DNA of 64,000 nt from [Clostridium] innocuum (lineage in GTDB: Bacteria; Bacillota_I; Bacilli_A; Erysipelotrichales; Erysipelotrichaceae), in NCBI GenBank assembly GCA_012317185.1, contig CP048838.1:186001-250000 (forward strand), read 5' to 3'. The stretch's first letter is position 1. Each line of letters starts with the position of its first letter. The position numbers were made by a program, and so were the translations under genes. The notes under the pieces are model-generated. The model was not told the DNA's origin. It searched no databases and saw nothing but the letters and a program-made list of their open reading frames with translations. Of this stretch, positions 42,413 to 50,633 are shown one piece after another.

Positions 42413-43630
42413 ATGGATAATATGGATGTATCTCTGTTTGGAAGTTTTCAGATTACTTATCATGGAATATGTCTGGATGAGCAGGGTATCCACTCAAGTA
42501 AGATGGCGGCACTCTTATCATATTTTCTGATATATAATGACCGCAAGATATCTACAACGGAATTAAATGATATACTTTGGGAGGATGATTCTAATATCAG
42601 TAATCCGCTGAGTGCTTTAAAAAATCTAATGTACAGGCTTCGCAGTCTTTTAAAAAAAGAATTTAAAACAGCTGATATGATTATTACAGGAAAAGGCTCT
42701 TATTACTGGAATCCGCAAATAAAGGTGCACTTGGATACAGACAGTTTTGAAGAGCTGGATAAACTATTAAAAAAAGAACACTTTTCTACCTGCAAAGATG
42801 TTGATAAGTTAAATTCAATTTTAAAGCTTTATAAAGGAAAATTTCTTCCTTGTATTAGTGACAAAAGATGGGTGGTATCTCTATCTACCTATTATCACTC
42901 GTTATATTTACGCTGTGCCAAGGCACTTGCAATAAAATATGAAGACCTGGATGAATATGAAAAGATGAATTCGGTTTGCAAGGATGCACTTGTACAGGAT
43001 CCCCTTGATGATGAAATGCAATATTTATTTATTATTTCTCTTATACGACTTAAACATTATGATGTCGCAAAGGAGCAGTATCATAGGGCGTGTAGTCTTC
43101 TCTATGAGCGACTTGGAATCAAACAGTCACAGTTTCTTCAAAAAGTATATATGGAACTGATAAAAAATAACAACCAAGTGAATGTAAATCTGGATGCTAT
43201 CCAGGACAGTATCGCTGAGAAAAAAATGGAACAGGCTTTTTACTGTGAGTTTGGTGTCTTTAAAGAAATATATCATCTTGAATTAAGAAGAATGGTTCGA
43301 GAAGGATTTTCTGAATATGTTGTGTTGATGACATTAAAACCAAAAAAATTTATAGATGCGAATTCAAAAGAAGGCTTACATCTGTTATCAAAAGAAATGG
43401 AAGCTTTGAGAATTGTTTTATGCAAATGTTTGCGCAATGGAGATGTCGTATCAAAATACAGCGGGTCACAATTCATTTTTATGTTGCACAGCTGCAATGC
43501 AGAGAATGCTAAACGTGTAATTGAACGTATTTTGAATACGTATGCTTCTTTGAATAAGCATCATTTAATAGATTTAAGTTATACATATGATGAACTGCAA
43601 GTATTTGATAATGATACACTGAGAGGGTGA
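42413..43630 (+). CDS. BTAD-domain transcriptional regulator with degenerate GGDEF-like C-terminus (B)
   Basis: A 405-residue paralog of the preceding protein, same architecture: winged helix (DVSLFGSFQITYHG... DILWEDDSNISNPLSALKNLMYRLRSLL), BTAD repeats, and a C-terminal AFYCEFGVFKEIYHLELRR region whose LRNGDVVSKYSGSQFIFML closely copies the GGDEF-domain pattern with SGSQF in place of GGDEF. Base composition is clearly more AT-rich than copy A, so the two are diverged paralogs rather than a recent duplication. Start ATG 42413 follows AAAGGGG. Confidence 0.8.
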   Translation: MDNMDVSLFGSFQITYHGICLDEQGIHSSKMAALLSYFLIYNDRKISTTELNDILWEDDSNISNPLSALKNLMYRLRSLLKKEFKTADMIITGKGSYYWNPQIKVHLDTDSFEELDKLLKKEHFSTCKDVDKLNSILKLYKGKFLPCISDKRWVVSLSTYYHSLYLRCAKALAIKYEDLDEYEKMNSVCKDALVQDPLDDEMQYLFIISLIRLKHYDVAKEQYHRACSLLYERLGIKQSQFLQKVYMELIKNNNQVNVNLDAIQDSIAEKKMEQAFYCEFGVFKEIYHLELRRMVREGFSEYVVLMTLKPKKFIDANSKEGLHLLSKEMEALRIVLCKCLRNGDVVSKYSGSQFIFMLHSCNAENAKRVIERILNTYASLNKHHLIDLSYTYDELQVFDNDTLRG

Positions 43631-43635
43631 AATGA

Positions 43636-44046
43636 ATGCAAAAGAATATATTCTATCCCAAAAACGCAATACGATTGTGTCTTGCTAATCAAAAACAAGA
43701 GCATTTTGACGGCATCTTATACAGCTGTGTCAGGAAAGAGGGTTTTGCTTTTTCAAATTTTACTTCTTTTATTATGCTAACAGATGAAATTCTTGATTAT
43801 TTAGGCACACCGCAGTCCTTTCAGGAAAGAAGATCTTTTAACACAAAGAAACGACATTTATGTATTGATCAACTAATGATTCATGAGGATTGCTCTTATA
43901 TATATGAACAATCAGGAAAAGCAGGTACCTATGATATTATTATCACAACAAGACAAAAAAGTGACTGGCAAGGTATCGTGAAATGCAGAAATAAGATTTT
44001 AGGAGAATTTAAAAGTATTTTGGAATTAATGTATATATTGATATGA
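43636..44046 (+). CDS. Small 'WQG' domain protein (136 aa), unknown function
   Basis: Starts 5 bases after the stop of BTAD regulator B, with GAGAGGGTG upstream. The C-terminal 40 residues (YDIIITTRQKSDWQGIVKC ... FKSILELMYILI) match the whole of the 58-residue protein at 49878-50054 (FIIEIKGTENQSWQGCITW ... FRSALEMIKLID). The N-terminal part contains GILYSCVRKEGFAFSNFTSFI and is unrelated to anything recognised. No signal peptide, so it is cytoplasmic. Probably an accessory of the adjacent regulators or of the SipW locus. Confidence 0.65.
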   Translation: MQKNIFYPKNAIRLCLANQKQEHFDGILYSCVRKEGFAFSNFTSFIMLTDEILDYLGTPQSFQERRSFNTKKRHLCIDQLMIHEDCSYIYEQSGKAGTYDIIITTRQKSDWQGIVKCRNKILGEFKSILELMYILI

Positions 44047-44227
44047 AGCAGATTGAAAAGATTTGATTCCTTGTAGAATCAGATTTTTTTTTGAAAAAGT
44101 AAACCATCGGTTATACTGGTGGGACAAAAAACTTAAGATTTAAAAAGTAATTAAAAAAATAAAACTCCTTATCATAATAGAAGAAGGTCTACCAAACCAT
44201 TTTTAAATAATAAGGGGGCCCAAAACG

Positions 44228-44686
44228 GACATACATAGTTCATCATACAGCAAATGGAGATGTACATATCACATTGTATTTGCACCCTAATATATAAGAT
44301 TGATGATATGCGGAAATTATAAAAAGAAATAGGAAAGATTTTAAGAACGATATGCGAAAGAAAGGGAGTAACGATAATAGAGGCAGAATTATGTCCGGTT
44401 CATATCCATATGCTAGTGGAAATACCACCAAAATAGCGGATCAGCGTTCATGGGTGAACTAAAAGGAATCTTATGATAGATGACCGATTTGCAAATTTAA
44501 AATAAAAATGCAAATCGGTCATTTTAGGGCAGGAGGATTTTTCGCAGATACAGTATGGAAAACACGAAAATGATACAAGAATATATACAACAACAATTGG
44601 CGGTAGACAAACTTGTAAATCAAATGAGTAAGAAAGAATTAGTTGACCCGTTTACGGGTGGAAAAGTCGTAAAAGAAGGCAGGTAA
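44228..44686 (+). pseudogene. tnpA: Decayed IS200/IS605-family Y1 transposase (tnpA)
   Basis: Pieces of TnpA appear in order but in different frames: SSYSKWRCTYHIVFAP, then GKILRTICERKGVTIIEAEL and CPVHIHMLVEIPPK (with the HxH metal site as HIH), FMGELKGIL, MIDDRFANLK, and MIQEYIQQQLAVDKLVNQ ending DPFTGGKVVKEGR. At least four frameshifts or stops interrupt it. The element splits the regulator group from the surface-protein genes. The rest of this gap (44047-44227 and 44687-44892) shows no gene; a perfect inverted repeat GACCGATTTGCA/TGCAAATCGGTC lies inside at 44482-44520. Confidence 0.85.
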
Positions 44687-44892
44687 AAGGCACTTTAGAG
44701 CCAGCCATTAAAGATAGTATATTTGGTAGGCCTTCAGAGCGTGAATAACGCCGCTGGTAACAAACCCTTATAGGGATTACACAATCCATTAGTTCGATTA
44801 GTGGCTATGATTTATATAGTTGTGACCATATTGAGACCTCTTATATATATAATGTAAACATAAGATAGGAATTAAGATGAGGAGTGAATGAT

Positions 44893-45495
44893 ATGAATAA
44901 GAAAATGGTATTAATGATTTCCGCTGTTCTATTACTGGGCACATTTGCCGTCAGTGGAACAATTTCTTATATGGTTGCTAATACAGATGCAGAGCATAAG
45001 GTAAGCGCAGGTAATCTAAATGTAAAACTGATAGAGTCAGAAAAACAAGCTGCAAAGGTGGTACCTGGTGAGCGAATTGATTATCCGGTGAAAGTGAAGA
45101 ATACAGGTGATTATCCACTCTATGCAAAAATAACGGTAAAAAAATACTGGAGTGAAGACAATAAAAAATATTATAACGGTAATTCTAGTTTGATTACACT
45201 ACTCAATAAAAACGGGGATGATTGGATTATAGATGATGAAACCGATACGAATAATAAAGAGGTTGTATATTTTTATAGTAGAAAGCCGATTGAACCTAAT
45301 AAAACGAGTTCAGAATTTATTAGTCAGGTTGCAGTCTCAGAGAACGTATCGGTTAAGGATCGCACTTTAAAATTAAATGTGGATTGTACCGTTGATGCCA
45401 TACAGAATATCGATGTAAAAAACGCAATGATGGCTGAATGGGGTCTTGATGTGAATATCAGTGATGATGGTATATTGAGCATTGAGAATGAATAG
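44893..45495 (+). CDS. SipW-type exported protein, TasA/CalY-like (A)
   Basis: A 200-residue protein with a SipW-type signal peptide: KMVLMISAVLLLGTFAVSGTISYMVANTDAEHKVSAGNLNVKL shape, i.e. hydrophobic stretch, short cleavage zone, then the (A/S)Y-[MF]-x-(D/N)T...N..xAGxLxVxL pattern of camelysin/TasA proteins. A beta-rich domain follows (YPVKVKNTGDYPLYAKITVKK). Family members form matrix fibres or are surface proteases. Processing by the SipW at 50041-50535 is expected. The GTG at 44884 is too close to GAGGAG, so ATG 44893 is used. Confidence 0.82.
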   Translation: MNKKMVLMISAVLLLGTFAVSGTISYMVANTDAEHKVSAGNLNVKLIESEKQAAKVVPGERIDYPVKVKNTGDYPLYAKITVKKYWSEDNKKYYNGNSSLITLLNKNGDDWIIDDETDTNNKEVVYFYSRKPIEPNKTSSEFISQVAVSENVSVKDRTLKLNVDCTVDAIQNIDVKNAMMAEWGLDVNISDDGILSIENE

Positions 45496-45506
45496 GAGGC
45501 AGTAGT

Positions 45507-46277
45507 ATGAAACATAGAAGACAATTGGCCGCAGTAATCATGGCTGCTATGCTGATAGGCGGTACCACTATTTTAAAAGCTGTAGAAGAAGAAAATCCGG
45601 GAATTGTATTCACCGGTGATTCTCAAAATTATTTCAGCTTCAATGTAGATAAGAATGAGTTTTCTAATAAATTTACTGGAATGATACCAGGAGAAACAAG
45701 AAGTGAGGAGTTTACTCTTTCTAATCAAGATGATAGGGAATTGAGATTTTATATTAATGCTTCCGTGCTTTCGGATCTTACGAATGACAATATATCAGCA
45801 AGTGGTGCTGTGTATACGATTACTTTGCTACGAGATGGAGAAGAATTTTATCGTGGTATAATTGGCGGGGTAGAAGGAACTCTCAAAGATCTGAATAGTG
45901 GAAATATCAGTCAGAATCAACTGATTGCATCTCTGAAAAAAGGTGAAAGCAGCAGAATAACAATGAAAATAGGAATCGACGGAGAGTCAATGAATAACGA
46001 TTATCAAAATACAGTTGGTCAGCTGCGGCTGGAGTTTAATGTAGAGCAAGGGGAAGTTGCTACACCGGATGATGTAGTAATAAAAAAAGAGAATGTGATT
46101 TATGTAGAAAAACCGGTTAAAAAAACAACAGAAAAGAAAAAAGATAAAACAATTTTAGAAAGAATAAGTACAGGAGATACAACAGCAGTAGGGCTGCTGG
46201 CAGTAATCGTATTTATCAGTGGAGCAGCAGGGATATTGATAATAAAAAGAAAGGGTGTTAAGCAGCATGAAAAATAA
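45507..46277 (+). CDS. Surface protein with signal peptide and C-terminal membrane anchor
   Basis: A 256-residue protein: signal peptide (about 1-25), a beta-sandwich type region with MIPGETRSEEFTLSNQDDRELRFYINA (typical of respiratory-chain-free surface Ig-like modules), a Lys-rich stalk (EKPVKKTTEKKKDK), then STGDTTAVGLLAVIVF membrane segment and basic tail IIKRKGVKQHEK. The tail has the layout of a sortase signal but no LPxTG, only STGD. AGGAGGCAGT precedes ATG 45507. Overlaps the next gene by 11 bases. Confidence 0.75.
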   Translation: MKHRRQLAAVIMAAMLIGGTTILKAVEEENPGIVFTGDSQNYFSFNVDKNEFSNKFTGMIPGETRSEEFTLSNQDDRELRFYINASVLSDLTNDNISASGAVYTITLLRDGEEFYRGIIGGVEGTLKDLNSGNISQNQLIASLKKGESSRITMKIGIDGESMNNDYQNTVGQLRLEFNVEQGEVATPDDVVIKKENVIYVEKPVKKTTEKKKDKTILERISTGDTTAVGLLAVIVFISGAAGILIIKRKGVKQHEK

Positions 46278-47205
46278 ACAGATAAGACGTGCAGTAACAG
46301 CAGCCTTTGTCATGATCGGAATGGTGATTTCGAGTGGATCTTTGCATGCAGCACAAAAACAGTATGAAGTGGTATTTAAAGCAGCGCTCCATGGTACATT
46401 TAATCAAAAATCACTCGATAGCAGATGCGAATTAGAAAATAGTAAAAAAGCTGTATGCTTGATAAACGCAGGAGCATTATTCCCAAAAGCACCGGAGGTC
46501 AGTGTGGAAAGCGGATATCGTCTGAAATCTGATTTCTATCGTGCACCTTCTGAGACGGTAGAAGAAAGAACGGTCGTTGTTGCAAAATACAGTAGGCTTA
46601 TAAATGGTCTGGAATATTTGATTCGTTATGTTGATGAATCTGGAAATGATTTAACAACACCAATCATTCGAACTACGGAAAAAGGAATGGAAGAAACAGC
46701 TTATGCGAAAATAATCGAGGGATATCAGACAGATGCTGAAAGTAAAACGATGAGAATCGACAAAGACAAAACGGAAATTATATTCCATTATACATCTACC
46801 ACAGAGGCAGTAGTACGGGTGGAGGAATCGACACGGACAGAAGAAATAATAACAAATGCAGAAACACCAATTATAGATATGATAAATTCACAACCAGAAG
46901 CTGCACCTGTAACTGTTAATAATCCATTGTCTGAAGTAAATCAAAATAATGCATCGAATGAGAATAATACGTCAAATGAAAATAATACAACCACTGAGAA
47001 TAATCAAGATACTCCGTTAACAAATGGTAAAGAAAATAATAAAGATAATGGAACGGATGTGGAAAATAATGAAACACCAAAAGCCGGTGGAACAACCGAA
47101 TTAAAGGATGTTCTGCCCTATGCGGCAGGTGGTATCGGTATCCTGTCAGTGCTGTTTGCAGCATTCTGGCTTATAAAGAAAAAGAAATTAAATGAACAGG
47201 AGTAA
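46267..47205 (+). CDS. Surface protein with MucBP-like module, Asn-rich stalk and C-terminal membrane anchor
   Basis: A 312-residue protein: signal peptide (about 1-26, cleaved near LHA-AQK), an N-terminal domain with two Cys (SRCELENSKKAVCLI), a MucBP-like repeat (LIRYVDESGNDLTTPIIRTTEKG), a low-complexity stalk rich in Asn, Glu and Thr (NNASNENNTSNENNTTTENN), and a C-terminal membrane segment with KKKK tail preceded by TPKAGGTT. No LPxTG. The frame is open from 46255; ATG 46267 begins the signal peptide. Confidence 0.75.
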   Translation: MKNKQIRRAVTAAFVMIGMVISSGSLHAAQKQYEVVFKAALHGTFNQKSLDSRCELENSKKAVCLINAGALFPKAPEVSVESGYRLKSDFYRAPSETVEERTVVVAKYSRLINGLEYLIRYVDESGNDLTTPIIRTTEKGMEETAYAKIIEGYQTDAESKTMRIDKDKTEIIFHYTSTTEAVVRVEESTRTEEIITNAETPIIDMINSQPEAAPVTVNNPLSEVNQNNASNENNTSNENNTTTENNQDTPLTNGKENNKDNGTDVENNETPKAGGTTELKDVLPYAAGGIGILSVLFAAFWLIKKKKLNEQE

Positions 47206-47246
47206 GAACCTGTGCATAGAAAAAAATCAGTAAGAGGAGGGTTCTT

Positions 47247-49277
47247 ATGAAAGGGAAAAATATAAGAAAAGGTATTACCAGCGTTGCAATTCTATCATTG
47301 GTACTGTGCCTGATGTCAACAGGGGTAATGCATGCAGAAGATGATGAAACAGTATTCACACCCAGTCAGGACCAGTCTGCAGAAGAGAAGACTGCTGCAG
47401 GTGAGCAGGAAAAACAGACTGTTTCAGATACAACGGAGGAACAACAACAGACACCTGTTTCAGAAAATCAGTCAACGTCTGCAGCTACAGAAGAAGAGGA
47501 TGAAAAGCAGGAATCACTTGAACCTGTAGGAAAAACAGAGAGCAGCATTGAGGAGAAAGATACTGCACTGACGGAAAAGATGCAGGATAGTACAGTAGGA
47601 AGCACATTGGAAGGCAATACAGGTGAGCAGCAGGATAAAGCGGACAAGCAGGAAGAAAAGGCAGCGAATATAAATAGGTTCCGTGCTGCTATGAGTTCTA
47701 GTCATTCAGGCAACCTGGTTTTTCAGGATCAGTCAGATACCGTATCCTCTGAAATCCGTAAGAAAACTGAAAATGGGAAGACTGTATATACTTTGTATGT
47801 AACAATACAGGAAGGAGCCGTTGGCGATCAAATTATTGATTTAGGTACAAAAGCTGTTGAACTTTTCGATAAAGAAATTTATTCACCTGGGGACAGTGCA
47901 AGCTATTCAGTTGTTATTGAAAATCATTCGGGTAAATCTTATAAGTATAAAGATAACTCATTTATTGTGACAACGCCAAATGCAGAGGGCTATGGTGTAA
48001 AACCTGATCCAAACTATCAAGTTATTGGCTTCGACGGTCAGGAGCTGCCGATTAAATTTCTTGCTGCCAGAGCATACAATGATGCATTGGTGAAACTCTA
48101 TGGTGTTTCAGGGACAGCACAGCTTAGTTTAAGACATCTACTTGGTGTTTATAAAAAATTGGAAACCGATGGATATTATGGAAAAACATACACAGGTTCT
48201 GAAGCATTATCACGCTTCTATCTTGACTTCTACAATAATAAATATGGAAGTGCTGCAAAAGAATTATATGAACTTCCAACAGATGCCATTGTTGATATTC
48301 AAGGTGGATATGGAATTGCAAACTCAACATGGGTTACGATCACGACAACAGAATTGAATTCATTGGAATCGGAGTATGGTGAAATCATAGATAAGTATCT
48401 TGCTGTAAAAAACGTTTCATCAAAAAATGTATCAGTTCAGTTAAAAGAAATGGAGCCTCAGCTTTCAGCAACCGGTTATACATTTTTCTATAGAGAATTG
48501 TTGCATGTTGCTTATGGTGGTGAATCTACTGTAAAAGACTTTTTATCAAAAAGTCCCAAATGGACAGGTAATAACACTGCAATTGGAAATTATATGGCAA
48601 ATACAAATGGAATTAGAGATAGTGTAAATAAATACATGAGAGACAATGCTGTTTTAAATACTAATGATAGCTTAAAAGCGGATCAGATACTTGGAAGTGA
48701 CGATGGATCAAAAATGGTTCTTCATTCAGCATTTGCTTTAGATGGACCGCATATGGGGAATGCATATATGAGCTATCAATTTGCATGGTACAATACCATC
48801 ACCTTGGAGGAGGCAGAAGAACCTGTTGGTAATATACAAGTAAATAAAACTATCAATAAGGAAGCTGTTGATTTTGCACAGGGTGATCCAATCTTTATAT
48901 TGAAAGCTGAAAACATAAATACAAAAGATACCTATTACAAATTGGTTCGCTTTCATGAGAATAGTGCTGCTACACAAAGTGTAAGCTTTCATAATCTTCC
49001 CATCGGTACATATCGTATAAGCGAAATGATGGGCATCCGCTATGATTTTGGTAATGTCAGCGTTACAAGCAGAGAAAATTGTGCTGTAATAGACGGTCAA
49101 TCCGTGACGGTTGATCTGAATGCAGCAGTAGCAGATAAAGAAGAGGCTGCAGCGGATATTACATTCTCTAATGTTAGAGTAAACGATACGTATCTGTCTG
49201 ATAGTGATACCGTTGTCAACAGATTTCGAGTGGAAAATGGAGAAGTAAGCACTGTAACACAAGATTATTTAAAATAG
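47247..49277 (+). CDS. Large secreted surface protein with SpaA/Cna_B-like domain
   Basis: A 676-residue protein: signal peptide (cleavage near MHA-EDD), an acidic Gln/Glu/Thr-rich stretch (about 30-140), a unique central domain (about 155-520) and a C-terminal prealbumin-like module (about 525-640) with GNIQVNKTINKEAVDF...PIFILKAENI...FHNLPIGTYRISE, as in pilin-associated SpaA domains. It has no C-terminal membrane segment, LPxTG or cell-wall-binding repeat. The function of the central domain is not recognised; thioester-type Cys-Gln pairs were not seen. AGGAGGGTTCTT precedes ATG 47247. Confidence 0.78.
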   Translation: MKGKNIRKGITSVAILSLVLCLMSTGVMHAEDDETVFTPSQDQSAEEKTAAGEQEKQTVSDTTEEQQQTPVSENQSTSAATEEEDEKQESLEPVGKTESSIEEKDTALTEKMQDSTVGSTLEGNTGEQQDKADKQEEKAANINRFRAAMSSSHSGNLVFQDQSDTVSSEIRKKTENGKTVYTLYVTIQEGAVGDQIIDLGTKAVELFDKEIYSPGDSASYSVVIENHSGKSYKYKDNSFIVTTPNAEGYGVKPDPNYQVIGFDGQELPIKFLAARAYNDALVKLYGVSGTAQLSLRHLLGVYKKLETDGYYGKTYTGSEALSRFYLDFYNNKYGSAAKELYELPTDAIVDIQGGYGIANSTWVTITTTELNSLESEYGEIIDKYLAVKNVSSKNVSVQLKEMEPQLSATGYTFFYRELLHVAYGGESTVKDFLSKSPKWTGNNTAIGNYMANTNGIRDSVNKYMRDNAVLNTNDSLKADQILGSDDGSKMVLHSAFALDGPHMGNAYMSYQFAWYNTITLEEAEEPVGNIQVNKTINKEAVDFAQGDPIFILKAENINTKDTYYKLVRFHENSAATQSVSFHNLPIGTYRISEMMGIRYDFGNVSVTSRENCAVIDGQSVTVDLNAAVADKEEAAADITFSNVRVNDTYLSDSDTVVNRFRVENGEVSTVTQDYLK

Positions 49278-49293
49278 AACTGGAGGTGTCAGA

Positions 49294-49863
49294 ATGAATA
49301 AAAATAGAACGAATAAAGTACGCATACTGATAGCGGTATTTGCTGTAGCATTGCTTGCGATGCTTGTGGTACCTTCCTCCTATGCATATTTTACAGCAAG
49401 AGATACAGCAAAAACAGAATACACTTTTGCAAATATAGATACAGAAATTGAAGAGCCGCAGCCAGAACTGCAGCCGACCTACATTATCAAAAGACCAAGT
49501 ATCAGAAATAATGGAGACACCGGTTGTATGGTAAGAGTGCGACTTAACGCCAGCCCTGAAAGGCTATTTAAGCAAGGAGCATTGGAACTGGATGTAAATA
49601 CCGGCGAATGGATTAAGCGTGATGATTACTATTATTATAATAAGGTGCTGGAACCAGGAGAAACAACGAGTAGTGTAATAAATGGGATTTTCATTAAAGA
49701 TAAAAATCAGCTGACAGAGGATTTTGATGTATCAATTACACAGGAATCCATTCAGTACAAGATCAGTAACAATGAGGAGTATTTAGATGCAAAAAATGCT
49801 GATGGTACGATCAATATGGATACTGCCAGTCGTATATGGGAAATTTACGAAAATCAAAGATAA
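49294..49863 (+). CDS. SipW-type exported protein, TasA/CalY-like (B)
   Basis: A 189-residue protein with a SipW-type signal: VRILIAVFAVALLAMLVVPSS then YAYFTARDTAKTEYTFANIDTEI, matching the AYFT-x-D-T...N.F..G pattern. The rest is a beta-rich domain with RPSIRNNGDTGCMVRVRLNASP, typical of the short TasA-like 'camelysin' group. TGGAGGTGTCAGA precedes ATG 49294. Lies two genes before sipW. Confidence 0.82.
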   Translation: MNKNRTNKVRILIAVFAVALLAMLVVPSSYAYFTARDTAKTEYTFANIDTEIEEPQPELQPTYIIKRPSIRNNGDTGCMVRVRLNASPERLFKQGALELDVNTGEWIKRDDYYYYNKVLEPGETTSSVINGIFIKDKNQLTEDFDVSITQESIQYKISNNEEYLDAKNADGTINMDTASRIWEIYENQR

Positions 49864-49877
49864 GCGGAGGCATAGCC

Positions 49878-50054
49878 ATGGAGCAAATACGAAGGAAGAA
49901 TCAAACATTTATCATTGAAATAAAAGGTACAGAAAATCAATCCTGGCAAGGATGCATCACTTGGACAGATACGAATAAAAAAGAATGCTTCCGAAGTGCA
50001 CTTGAAATGATTAAGCTGATAGATTCAACATTGAATGAGAATGAAGAAGTATAA
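49878..50054 (+). CDS. Small 'WQG' domain protein (58 aa), unknown function
   Basis: A minimal cytoplasmic protein: RKNQTFIIEIKGTENQSWQG, CITWTDTNKKECFRSALEMIKLID. It is homologous to the C-terminal part of the 136-residue protein at 43636-44046. The WQG, F-x-S-x-LEL/LEM pattern is shared. GCGGAGGCATAGCC precedes ATG 49878, and the gene overlaps sipW by 14 bases, so both are translated together. Confidence 0.7.
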   Translation: MEQIRRKNQTFIIEIKGTENQSWQGCITWTDTNKKECFRSALEMIKLIDSTLNENEEV

Positions 50055-50535
50055 ACTGATGAGTATCGCTGGAACTATTTGTGTCGTTCTGGTAATACTT
50101 GCTGCTTTTCCTTTCACACTGCCTAGAATATTTGGAATTGAAATATATGGAATCCTTACAGGAAGTATGGACCCAGCATGTCCTACAGGTTCTCTGGTAT
50201 ATGTAAAGTCCGTTAACCCTGAAAGTCTGCAGGAAAAGGATATTGTCACATTTCAAAAAGGTAATCTGGTAATCACTCACCGTGTAGTAAAAAATGATGT
50301 TCAAAAAGAGGAGCTGATAACAAAAGGTGATGCGAATAATGCCAATGACATACAACCAGTAGCCTATAAACAAATTAAGGGAAAAGTTGCACTTACGGTT
50401 CCTTTACTGGGATATTTGGCATTAAGATTGAATTCTGCTGCGGGCATTTCTGTCTGTGTGATTATACTCGCCCTTGGTTTGATGCTCTGGGTACTTGGAG
50501 ATATGATGAGTATAAAGAAAAAGTCGTTAAGTTAA
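50041..50535 (+). CDS. sipW: Signal peptidase I of the SipW (ER-type) class
   Basis: A 164-residue membrane enzyme with N- and C-terminal membrane segments. The catalytic Ser is in LTGSMDPACPTGSLVYVK, and the second active residue is His in LVITHRVV instead of Lys, which defines the ER/SipW class. GDANNANDIQPV is the usual box D/E. It cleaves TasA-type signal peptides, here probably the proteins at 44893 and 49294. Starts ATG 50035 or 50041 are both possible. Confidence 0.93.
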   Translation: MKKYKLMSIAGTICVVLVILAAFPFTLPRIFGIEIYGILTGSMDPACPTGSLVYVKSVNPESLQEKDIVTFQKGNLVITHRVVKNDVQKEELITKGDANNANDIQPVAYKQIKGKVALTVPLLGYLALRLNSAAGISVCVIILALGLMLWVLGDMMSIKKKSLS

Positions 50536-50547
50536 AACGGCTTTTTT
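50521..50547 (+). terminator. Terminator of the SipW operon
   Basis: AAGTCGTT/AACGGCTT (G-T pair) around GTTAA, followed by TTTTTT; the stop codon lies within the hairpin. Confidence 0.7.
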
Positions 50548-50595
50548 ATAAAGAATTCATATATGAATATTTTCATATGACTTAGAGTGTTTTCT

Positions 50596-50604
50596 TGCTA
50601 TAAT
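50596..50604 (+). promoter_or_regulatory. Extended -10 promoter of rpiB
   Basis: TGCTATAAT forms an extended -10 box; 30 bases before the start at 50634. No clear -35 box. Confidence 0.5.
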
Positions 50605-50633
50605 ATAGATGTTAAAAAGAAAAGGAGTGTAGA

